Assembly (NCBI GenBank): GCA_003518475.1
Contig: DOYO01000072.1
Span: 1 to 9,547 of the forward strand
DNA: 9,547 nucleotides
Source: Acholeplasmataceae bacterium
GTDB taxonomy: Bacteria > Bacillota_I > Bacilli_A > Acholeplasmatales > Acholeplasmataceae
Direction: 5' to 3'
Every line of letters starts with the position of its first letter. Within the stretch, counting starts at the first letter, position 1. Made by a program: the position numbers and the translations under genes. Below are positions 1 to 5,663 of the stretch, piece after piece. Under the pieces are notes generated by a model. The model saw nothing but the letters and a program-made list of their open reading frames with translations. It had not been told where the DNA came from and ran no database searches.

Positions 1-189
1 TCCGTAGACTTCGCAAGCAAGCTCGGCGTGGTGGTTGAAAAAAACAATTTGATTGTTGATGAAAACTATCAAACCAATGTTGAAGGATTATTTGCAGCTG
101 GCGATATCATCGGTGGAAAGCTTCAGATTTCTAAAGCGGTCTATGATGGCATGATGGTTGCTGACTCCATCATCAAGTACGTTAAATAA
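1..189 (+). CDS. C-terminal end of a thioredoxin-reductase-like NAD(P)/FAD oxidoreductase (5' truncated)
   Basis: The frame is open from the first base and ends with TAA, giving the last 62 residues of a larger protein. The segment GLFAAGDIIGG is the FAD-binding signature near the C terminus of thioredoxin reductases and related two-dinucleotide-domain flavoproteins, in which the Asp contacts the FAD ribityl/pyrophosphate. It is preceded by a short beta-strand pattern (LIVDENYQTNVEGLF) typical of that fold. Classical TrxB continues with an RQxxTAAGDG-like stretch; here the equivalent is KLQISKAVYDGMMVAD. The protein may therefore be a TrxB paralogue or a ferredoxin/thiol reductase relative rather than the canonical enzyme, so no gene symbol is given. 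These are cytosolic enzymes that pass electrons from NAD(P)H to a thiol or protein partner. The catalytic CxxC region, if present, lies outside the window. A terminator follows directly. Confidence 0.85.
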   Translation, partial: SVDFASKLGVVVEKNNLIVDENYQTNVEGLFAAGDIIGGKLQISKAVYDGMMVADSIIKYVK

Positions 190-203
190 TTATAAAATCA
201 ATC

Positions 204-235
204 AAAAATTCTCCTTAAATATGGAGAATTTTTTT
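204..235 (+). terminator. Rho-independent terminator of the flavoprotein gene
   Basis: An inverted repeat with AAAATTCTCC on the left (205-214) and GGAGAATTTT on the right (223-232) encloses an 8-base loop. It runs into a seven-T tract (229-235). It lies 15 bases after the stop codon at 189. Confidence 0.85.
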
Positions 236-317
236 ATGCTCATCCGGCATACTCGATTGTTTGGACATTTCAATGTTTTATGGAAGTAATGCAATTCGAT
301 AGATAATACGAATTTAT

Positions 318-347
318 CTGCAATCATTCAAATCTTAGCAGTATAAT
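318..347 (+). promoter_or_regulatory. Putative sigma-A promoter for the SHOCT-type protein
   Basis: A perfect TATAAT stands at 342-347. The best -35 candidate is poor: CTGCAA at 318-323 with an 18-base spacer, three of six matches. Transcription would begin near 354, leaving a leader of about 34 bases before the ATG at 388. The -10 box overlaps the ATG at 346, which argues that this earlier ATG is not the translation start. A 6-bp inverted repeat (AGATAA 301-306, TTATCT 314-319) lies just upstream; its meaning is unknown. Confidence 0.5.
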
Positions 348-376
348 GATGGTAAAGTTAGAAATAATTCAATTAC

Positions 377-382
377 AGGAGG
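377..382 (+). promoter_or_regulatory. Shine-Dalgarno AGGAGG that decides the start at 388
   Basis: A full AGGAGG with a five-base spacer to ATG 388 supports the 303-residue form over the longer 317-residue reading from 346. Confidence 0.85.
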
Positions 383-387
383 ATCAT

Positions 388-1299
388 ATGGAATTCAGTA
401 AGAAGGATATTGAGTCAGTTTTGTTGAAACCCAAACGGGAAATGAATGGTCTAAAGGTTCCAATGTTTGTGTTTCCTGTTTCATTTGCTGTTATCTTTGT
501 CATAGTTCAAAATACAGCAGACATAGATATGCGTGTTGCTGGACCAATCATAGGTATCATGGGTGGTATCTTCACTTTGGCTTTCATCAGTGCATATTCC
601 ACCAAGTATAAAATTGTAAGAGATTTTGAAAATGTGCTACAAGCTTATGTGAATGCTGCCAAATCAATTTCAATCCCAGATAAGCCATATGAAATCGATG
701 AAAATTCATCTTTCGGTGTTCCATATTATGTATGGTTTTCTCCAACAAAAATCTCGCTATTCCCCAAAATGCCAACATATGAGAACTATAAGAATCTAAA
801 AGAAGTCAGACTTGGTGAATTTCAAATCAGCAAAATCAAATACTATTACACAAGCGGCGATAAGTATTACGAAAACAAGATCAGCGGTGGTGGAAGCACT
901 GGACCTAATGTTGCTGGAGCAATTATAGGCGAACAAATCGCCGGCATCGGCGGCGCAATCGTGATGGGACAATCCAAAACAAATCCTATCGAAAGCAAGC
1001 TCATTGTTCATGATGAACGGAGAACAGTCATCGCGTATAGAGAAGATCAAGGGATGATTACCAAGTATCTGCTTCCCTTTGATTTTTATGAAGTCTTATA
1101 TGATCTACTACCTGATTTATCGAGAGATATCGTAGAAAATCCATTGAAAAAAGCTCAAGCATCATCCAAGCAGGAACAAGAAATTTCTACCGATCAAATC
1201 GAAGCGAAATTAAAAAAACTGCTTGATTTAAGAAACAGCGGATTGATTGACGATCAAGACTATCAAGAACAAAAATCAAAGTTACTCAATAAGATGTAA
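388..1299 (+). CDS. Two-TM membrane protein with glycine-rich segment and C-terminal SHOCT domain
   Basis: This is a 303-residue protein of unknown function. The start at 388 is chosen because AGGAGG (377-382) lies five bases before it, whereas the upstream in-frame ATG at 346 has no such site and sits on the -10 box. Residues about 24-40 and 48-68 form two hydrophobic segments, so the protein is probably anchored in the membrane as a hairpin with most of it cytosolic. Residues 167-194 are rich in Gly, Ala and Ile (GGGSTGPNVAGAIIG), a stretch often seen between domains in SHOCT proteins. Residues 269-301 match the SHOCT pattern: a helix with LKKLLDLRNSGLIDDQDY and then a Lys-rich helix ending KLL. 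SHOCT domains occur at the ends of many unrelated bacterial proteins and are thought to mediate oligomerisation or interaction. The central part (70-165, 203-250) is not recognised. It appears monocistronic, with its own promoter and terminator. Confidence 0.8.
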   Translation: MEFSKKDIESVLLKPKREMNGLKVPMFVFPVSFAVIFVIVQNTADIDMRVAGPIIGIMGGIFTLAFISAYSTKYKIVRDFENVLQAYVNAAKSISIPDKPYEIDENSSFGVPYYVWFSPTKISLFPKMPTYENYKNLKEVRLGEFQISKIKYYYTSGDKYYENKISGGGSTGPNVAGAIIGEQIAGIGGAIVMGQSKTNPIESKLIVHDERRTVIAYREDQGMITKYLLPFDFYEVLYDLLPDLSRDIVENPLKKAQASSKQEQEISTDQIEAKLKKLLDLRNSGLIDDQDYQEQKSKLLNKM

Positions 1300-1310
1300 C
1301 AAAAATAATC

Positions 1311-1344
1311 AAAGCCCAGGTAATCGCTTACCCGGGCTTTTTTT
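1311..1344. terminator. Bidirectional terminator between convergent genes
   Basis: A 13-bp stem (1311-1323 with 1328-1340) has a TCGC loop and a T tract on the plus strand at 1338-1344. Plus-strand RNA has one A-C mismatch in the stem. On the minus strand the same position becomes a U-G wobble, so the stem is fully paired there, and it is followed by a T-rich stretch (GATTATTTTTG). It lies 12 bases after the plus-strand stop at 1299 and 8 bases beyond the minus-strand stop at 1352, so it can end both transcripts. Confidence 0.85.
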
Positions 1345-1351
1345 AAAATCT

Positions 1352-1762
1352 TTAGAGTTTGAATTTATGCTTTAAATAAGCGCTTGCGACAATCAAACCA
1401 ATCATCAAGATCCCTAGTAATTCAAGATAGGTTCCAAGGAAGGTGGCAACCAGCATGCCTGTCAAAAGCTGTAGATTGATGAACATCATCAATGTCGTTT
1501 CAAGCTTCTTATAAAGATCTATTTTCGTAACCGCGATGATTTCAGCGATTAGATGGAAAACAGAAACCAGCAAGATGATGACTAAGAAGATGTTGCCAAT
1601 CACGAAATATTCATTTTTGAAAATCGCTTCAAATCCAGTAATCGGAATTTCAATATCTCCCACATGATAATTCATGATGTTGAAGAAGAAAGAAATGATT
1701 AAAAGGAGCTGAAGGCCCATTTGGGCGAATCGCATGTTCATCAGGTTATAACTTTGAATCAT
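1352..1762 (-). CDS. Small four-TM integral membrane protein, function unknown
   Basis: This is a 136-residue hydrophobic protein that I do not recognise. About four membrane segments are visible, near residues 14-30, 53-73, 88-108 and 112-130. Between TM2 and TM3 lies a short charged loop (VTKIDLYKKLETT), and the C terminus is basic (LKHKFKL). No catalytic motif is evident. The ATG at 1762 lies inside the 3' end of the peptidase gene and overlaps it by 17 bases in another frame. An in-frame TTG at 1765 could add one residue. Later ATGs at 1741 and 1735 are possible, and no good Shine-Dalgarno favours any of them. The overlap suggests translational coupling to the peptidase in one operon. The transcript would end at the hairpin just past the stop. 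A role as a partner of the peptidase is only a guess from position. Confidence 0.7.
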   Translation of the reverse strand: MIQSYNLMNMRFAQMGLQLLLIISFFFNIMNYHVGDIEIPITGFEAIFKNEYFVIGNIFLVIILLVSVFHLIAEIIAVTKIDLYKKLETTLMMFINLQLLTGMLVATFLGTYLELLGILMIGLIVASAYLKHKFKL

Positions 1763-3437
1763 CAACGCTATCGAGATAAGCCCTGATGGGTTTCACGATT
1801 TCTTTGACGGTGCCCTTTTTAAATGGATTCTTTAAATTCGCGGATTCAAGTAGACCCAAGAAACTCTTTGACCCGCCAAGACGGCAAAGGCTTAAGTAAC
1901 TTTCAAGCGCTTCTTTTCTGTTTGCCTGATGCTTGATCCAATATTGGAATGCGCAAACTTGAGCAAGCGTATAATCGATGTAATAGAATGGTGAACCGAA
2001 GATATGACCTTGTCTGAACCAGTAAGTACCCTTTTCCATAAAGGCATCATCACCATAATCTTTAAAAGGCATATACTTTCTTTCTAAAGTTCTCCATAAA
2101 GTCTTTCTTTCATCTGGAGTGAGTTCTGGTTTTTCATAAATTCCATGTTGGAATTCATCCACTAACACACCATAGGGAAGGAAGGAAACTGCTCCGGCAA
2201 GATGATTGAACTTATATTTGTTCGTGTCTTCCAAAAAGAATTGATCAATCCATGGCCAAGCAAGAAATTCCATGCTCATCGAATGGATTTCAGCAGCTTC
2301 CATGGTTGGCCAGCGGTAATCAGGAAGTAAATCACGGCTTTGATACACCTGAAAGGCATGTCCCGCTTCATGGGTTAATACGTCAACGTCATGAGATGTG
2401 CCATTGAAGTTGGCAAATATGAATGGTGAACGGTATTCAGGTAAATATGTGCAATATCCTCCACCCTGCTTACCAGGTTTGGAATCTAAATCAAGCAATT
2501 CATGGTTTAACATGAAATTAAAGAATTCAGAGGTTTCGGGTGACATTTCATCATACATCTTCTTCGCTCTTTCAACCTGCCATTGACGATCTCCTTTTGG
2601 AGTCGGATTGCCTGATAAGAAGGATAATGCCAAATCATAAGACTTAGGATTTTCAATACCTAGTCTCTTCGCTTTACGATCCGTAAGCTCAGTGACTAAA
2701 GGAACGATATCCGAATAAATCTGATCTCTATAAGTCTTTACATCTTTAGCGCTGTAATCTGTTCTGCCGAATCTGTCATAGCCCAATTGAACGAAGTTTT
2801 CATATCCAAGCTTTTTAGCGATGGTGCTGCGCACTTTGACCATATCATCATAGATTCTATCAAACTGCTTTTCGTTATCAGCAAAGAATTTTGAGACAGC
2901 AAGCTGGGCTTGATGTCTGACTTCTCTATTCTTATCCTGTAAGAATGGAGCCATCTGGCTTAGGTTATAGATTCCGCCTTGAAATTCAATCTTCGCGGAC
3001 GCGACTAACTTGCCATATTCTGTGGATAACTTATTTTCTAATTGAAGATCACCAATGATTTCAGGTTTGAAGGTTTTCTTAGCAAGCTCACCCCTCAAAA
3101 ACATCAGGGAACCGAATTCTTTTTCTAATCCCTTACGGTTTGGAGATGCCAAAAGTTTTTCTAAAAACAGCTGTTCATATTGTCTGAGATGCGGTCCTTG
3201 TTCATCAAAGAAATCCTGTTCTTTTTCATAAAATACATCAGTCGTGTCCACACTGTTTCTGATGGAAACAAGAGTACCTAATGTACCAACCTTATCATTG
3301 ATCGCAAATACCTTGTATACAGCCTTGATTTCCGAAGCAAGATCTTGACCTGCGCCAATGATTGCTATTTGTTCTTCAAGTTCCTTCTGGATCTGTTCAA
3401 GATTAGGTCTTTCATACTTAAAATCTGTAAATTTCAT
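1746..3437 (-). CDS. M3-family oligoendopeptidase (zinc metallopeptidase)
   Basis: This 563-residue cytosolic metallopeptidase of clan MA, family M3, would hydrolyse short oligopeptides. The zinc motif HEAGH is at residues 356-360, with Glu357 as the general base. The third zinc ligand is expected to be Glu383 in EAAEIHSMSMEF. Downstream, GSPFYYIDYTLAQ (481-493) matches the Tyr-rich element that positions substrate in M3 enzymes. The N-terminal 200 residues are the helical region that roofs the M3 channel. The length fits the shorter M3 branch of about 550-565 residues (the family curated as M3 'not pepF') rather than PepF proper at about 600, so the symbol pepF is withheld. The gene looks intact. 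It starts at an ATG with a modest site (GCAGGT about 8 bases upstream, plus AAGGA further back) and its own promoter. The four-TM gene overlaps its 3' end. Confidence 0.95.
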   Translation of the reverse strand: MKFTDFKYERPNLEQIQKELEEQIAIIGAGQDLASEIKAVYKVFAINDKVGTLGTLVSIRNSVDTTDVFYEKEQDFFDEQGPHLRQYEQLFLEKLLASPNRKGLEKEFGSLMFLRGELAKKTFKPEIIGDLQLENKLSTEYGKLVASAKIEFQGGIYNLSQMAPFLQDKNREVRHQAQLAVSKFFADNEKQFDRIYDDMVKVRSTIAKKLGYENFVQLGYDRFGRTDYSAKDVKTYRDQIYSDIVPLVTELTDRKAKRLGIENPKSYDLALSFLSGNPTPKGDRQWQVERAKKMYDEMSPETSEFFNFMLNHELLDLDSKPGKQGGGYCTYLPEYRSPFIFANFNGTSHDVDVLTHEAGHAFQVYQSRDLLPDYRWPTMEAAEIHSMSMEFLAWPWIDQFFLEDTNKYKFNHLAGAVSFLPYGVLVDEFQHGIYEKPELTPDERKTLWRTLERKYMPFKDYGDDAFMEKGTYWFRQGHIFGSPFYYIDYTLAQVCAFQYWIKHQANRKEALESYLSLCRLGGSKSFLGLLESANLKNPFKKGTVKEIVKPIRAYLDSVDDSKL

Positions 3438-3464
3438 GTTATATACCTGCTTTCCTTAACGTTT

Positions 3465-3493
3465 ATTATACTATAAATAGAGGTAATGCACAA
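3465..3493 (-). promoter_or_regulatory. Sigma-A promoter for the peptidase and four-TM gene pair
   Basis: Read on the minus strand, TATAAT (3470-3465) is perfect. A TTGTGC box (3493-3488) lies 17 bases upstream and keeps the TTG of the -35. Transcription would start near 3458, giving a leader of about 20 bases. Confidence 0.6.
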
Positions 3494-3506
3494 CAAATGA
3501 AGAAAG

Positions 3507-3534
3507 AAATAGAGCGTGGACTCACGCTCTATTT
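3507..3534 (-). terminator. Terminator hairpin of the lipoprotein gene
   Basis: A perfect 12-bp stem (3507-3518 with 3523-3534, AAATAGAGCGTG on the plus strand) has a four-base loop. It begins 8 bases past the lipoprotein stop codon on the minus strand. The downstream tract is T-rich but interrupted (TTTCTTTCTTC). Confidence 0.8.
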
Positions 3535-3542
3535 TTGAGTTT

Positions 3543-4598
3543 TTAAGATTCTTTAATGAAGAGATACCCGATGACGATGTCATCTCCTTGTTCTAGTGTA
3601 TAGACAAGGATGAGTGTTGTTCTCTCTTCATCAGCAATAAATTTAGCTTCTACGTAATCGATATCAATCACGATGGTATTCCCATCAATGGTGTAATCAT
3701 CAGTTGTGATGTCGTTTCCAGAGAGGGTTCCGATGAAACCATCAAAGAGTTCGAAGGTAAGGATTAGATTTTTAGTGAAGTCAGTGAATACTTCGCTGCT
3801 GTTAATAAGATACGGTTTTTCCGTGGTGATGATATTTATGTCAATAATGTAAAAACCTTGAAGTGTAAGAATGGTGAACGTTTGGTAACCCAAGGATAAG
3901 GATTGGATAAAGAGAGCATCAAGTTGGACAGTTTGGGAAAGATATTGATACTGGGTATTATCTAGCGTACCTCTATAATCTTTGATGTAAACAAATGATG
4001 ATGAATAGAGAACATCAAGATCAAAATTAGAATAGATTGAATAGTTGTATTTCAATGTCCCAACAATCTCTGCTCCCCCCTCATCCACTAATAATGTACT
4101 ATATAGGGATGAACCTAAAGGATAAACAGCTTTAACCTGCACTTCAAGGACACCAGGATAGAAAGTAGATAAATCAAAGGTGGTTGAGGATGTATTATGT
4201 TGTTCACCATTCACTAAAACTACATAACCTGTAGCTCCATTCATCGAACTCCATGATAACGAATGATCTGGATTGATGATTACATCTTCTGGAATGGGGA
4301 ACGTAAAATCAACTTCCACAACAAGGATGTTGGTATAGACTGAATCTACATATCCATCAGCGCGCGCTTTGACACGAACGTTATATGTTCCTTCTTCCGT
4401 CAGGACATACCGATTGGTAGTAACAACGACTTCTTCATCATCAATTTTGATGACATAACTCGTCGCATGTTCAACAACATCAAAATAGATGGCATCTGTA
4501 AACCTTAGGTTTTCTGGCATATCTAGTTCTATAAATGTAGTTTCTTCACATCCAAAAAGAATGAAGAGAAGTAAGAGTATCATAAATAACTTTTTCAT
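3543..4598 (-). CDS. Lipoprotein with two fibronectin-III-like domains
   Basis: This 351-residue predicted lipoprotein has a short n-region (MKK), a hydrophobic core at 4-15 and a lipobox LFGC ending at Cys17. It would be lipidated and displayed on the outer face of the membrane. Two FN3-like beta-sandwich repeats follow. The first is at about 25-97, with the pattern ATSYVIKID then YNVRVKARADGY. The second is at about 102-170, with LSWSSMNGATGYVVLVNG then LEVQVKAVYP. The C-terminal half (about 180-351) is beta-rich and unrecognised. It contains repeated Thr/Ile stretches and no visible enzyme motif. The start at 4598 has GGGAGA (4609-4604) five bases upstream. It is probably monocistronic, between a terminator upstream at 4693-4723 and one downstream at 3507-3534. 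A binding or adhesion role would fit FN3 lipoproteins, but nothing in the sequence specifies a ligand. Confidence 0.85.
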   Translation of the reverse strand: MKKLFMILLLLFILFGCEETTFIELDMPENLRFTDAIYFDVVEHATSYVIKIDDEEVVVTTNRYVLTEEGTYNVRVKARADGYVDSVYTNILVVEVDFTFPIPEDVIINPDHSLSWSSMNGATGYVVLVNGEQHNTSSTTFDLSTFYPGVLEVQVKAVYPLGSSLYSTLLVDEGGAEIVGTLKYNYSIYSNFDLDVLYSSSFVYIKDYRGTLDNTQYQYLSQTVQLDALFIQSLSLGYQTFTILTLQGFYIIDINIITTEKPYLINSSEVFTDFTKNLILTFELFDGFIGTLSGNDITTDDYTIDGNTIVIDIDYVEAKFIADEERTTLILVYTLEQGDDIVIGYLFIKES

Positions 4599-4646
4599 TT
4601 TAATCTCCCATATTGAAAGTAAAGATGATAATGATAGGAAAAACTC

Positions 4647-4668
4647 ATGAATATTGTAACATATTCAT
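4647..4668 (-). promoter_or_regulatory. Extended -10 promoter of the lipoprotein gene inside an 8-bp palindrome
   Basis: On the minus strand TGTTACAAT (4661-4653) is an extended -10 (TGn plus TACAAT, one mismatch). No convincing -35 lies at the right distance. The box is embedded in an inverted repeat, ATGAATAT (4647-4654) with ATATTCAT (4661-4668) and a six-base spacer, which could be an operator. An alternative pairing, TTACAA (4659-4654) with TATCAT (4636-4631) at 17 bases, would use the same sequence as a -35. The decamer ATGTTACAAT recurs in the promoter at 8886-8913. Confidence 0.45.
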
Positions 4669-4692
4669 ATGATAAATCATAAGGATGAAATG

Positions 4693-4723
4693 AAAAGCAC
4701 TCCATCGATTCATGGAGTTCTTT
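4693..4723 (-). terminator. Terminator after the endonuclease I reading frame
   Basis: On the minus strand AAAG-A-ACTCCAT (4723-4712) pairs with ATGGAGT-G-CTTT (4705-4694). This gives an 11-bp stem with one mismatch and a six-base loop, ending in four Ts (4696-4693) and a T-rich tail. It lies 13 bases past the stop codon at 4737. Confidence 0.7.
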
Positions 4724-4736
4724 GGACTTTAATCAT

Positions 4737-5582
4737 TTAGTTCCAAATCAATGGCACAAATTCTGGATAGTCAATGAATGGATTTCTATTGTGCTGATAG
4801 GTAAATATGACTTCGTTTCGATTTCTTTCGAAATCATCCACTGGATCATCGAGATTCCATTGAAGTAAAACATCGAGCATCGCCATTTGATAAACTGTCG
4901 GTGTTGTATTAACCAATGTGTATATTTCATACATCACAGTCATGTAAAGAAGAATTCTGGCAATGTCTCCTCTGACTTCTGCGCGAGGGAGATATGAATC
5001 TGTGTCAGTAGCAACATCGTAAAATTTGTTTCCTCTTGATGAATTGGTACTTGGATCAGCAGGTTTTAGATTATGTAAGTCGCTAGCTGCATTCTTTGTA
5101 TCATTATCTGCTGGAACTCCTAATAGAGATTGAGGCCATACATGTTCCCTATTCCAAGTAACTCCCAGATCCCATACACCGGATACTGATGTTCCTAAAT
5201 ATAGGAGAATCAGATTGCTGGAATTATTTGGATCTGCATCCGTTTCATCGAGAATATATCTTGTGTCGCCATATGTAACTCTTGTGAGGCCTGTATTGAT
5301 AATACTTCTAAGTTCAAGAACTAAAGCTTGACCGGTCAATCCATCGACAGTGGCATAATATTCTGTGAGGATTATTCCTCCTCCAGGGTTAGATTCATCG
5401 ATAACTGTGTGTGTCACAGCTATGACTGTTTCATTATTGCTGGAATCGATAGCTGTGTAAGTAATGATATAACTGCCTGCGATTGACTTATCAACGTAAC
5501 CTGAATAATCACAGGTCACTGGTCCATCAACATCATCTGTTGCTGAACATAAAGCTGCTTCCACCCAATCTGGATCCCCCAT
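4737..5582 (-). CDS. Endonuclease I domain protein with Ig-like module, frameshifted 3' part of a larger secreted nuclease
   Basis: The frame ends in an endonuclease I (EndA/NucM/Vvn-type, Endonuclease_1) domain, a periplasmic or secreted non-specific nuclease. Numbered from the ATG at 5582, the signature WNREHVWPQSL is at 143-153, with Glu146 as a likely metal ligand and His147 as the likely general base. DLHNLKP is at 168-174 and SRGNKFYD at 182-189, whose Asn is a likely second metal ligand. GDIARILLYM and DPVDDFERNRNEVIF complete the fold. Residues 1-60 are most of an Ig-like (HYR/DUF5011-type) module with ATDDVDGPVT and GSYIITYTAIDSSNN. Its missing first strand (VTPPVDTTPPVITFGAT) is encoded in the same open frame upstream of this ATG, as far as about 5651. 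The ATG has no Shine-Dalgarno and no signal peptide follows, so it is unlikely to be a real start. I infer that this is the 3' half of the gene at 5648-8725, split by a -1-type frame change. All recognised catalytic residues are present. Confidence 0.85.
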   Translation of the reverse strand: MGDPDWVEAALCSATDDVDGPVTCDYSGYVDKSIAGSYIITYTAIDSSNNETVIAVTHTVIDESNPGGGIILTEYYATVDGLTGQALVLELRSIINTGLTRVTYGDTRYILDETDADPNNSSNLILLYLGTSVSGVWDLGVTWNREHVWPQSLLGVPADNDTKNAASDLHNLKPADPSTNSSRGNKFYDVATDTDSYLPRAEVRGDIARILLYMTVMYEIYTLVNTTPTVYQMAMLDVLLQWNLDDPVDDFERNRNEVIFTYQHNRNPFIDYPEFVPLIWN

Positions 5583-5647
5583 AGTATGTGATAACGGTGG
5601 GGTAGCCCCAAAGGTTATGACGGGTGGTGTTGTGTCTACGGGGGGTG

Positions 5648-5663
5648 TTACTCCGAGTATAAT
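5648..5663 (-). other. Probable frameshift site joining the two halves of the secreted nuclease
   Basis: The upstream frame stops at TAA 5650-5648. The nuclease frame is open only downstream of a TGA at 5666-5664. The switch must therefore occur in these few bases (ATTATACTCGGAG on the minus strand). One extra base here, for example a G after GAG, would read ELYSEVTPPVDTTPPVI and join an outer-surface domain to the Ig-like module without a break. No canonical X-XXY-YYZ slippery heptamer is present, so an indel mutation or sequence error is likelier than programmed frameshifting. Confidence 0.7.

Noticed and set aside
346..387. An upstream in-frame ATG at 346 as the start of the SHOCT-type protein
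   Set aside because: It has no ribosome binding site and overlaps the TATAAT at 342-347, while ATG 388 has a perfect AGGAGG five bases upstream.
5640..5645. A run of six C (minus strand) as a phase-variation tract responsible for the frame switch
   Set aside because: The upstream frame already stops at 5648, before the run is reached, so slippage in the run cannot join the two frames. It remains only a possible source of sequencing error.
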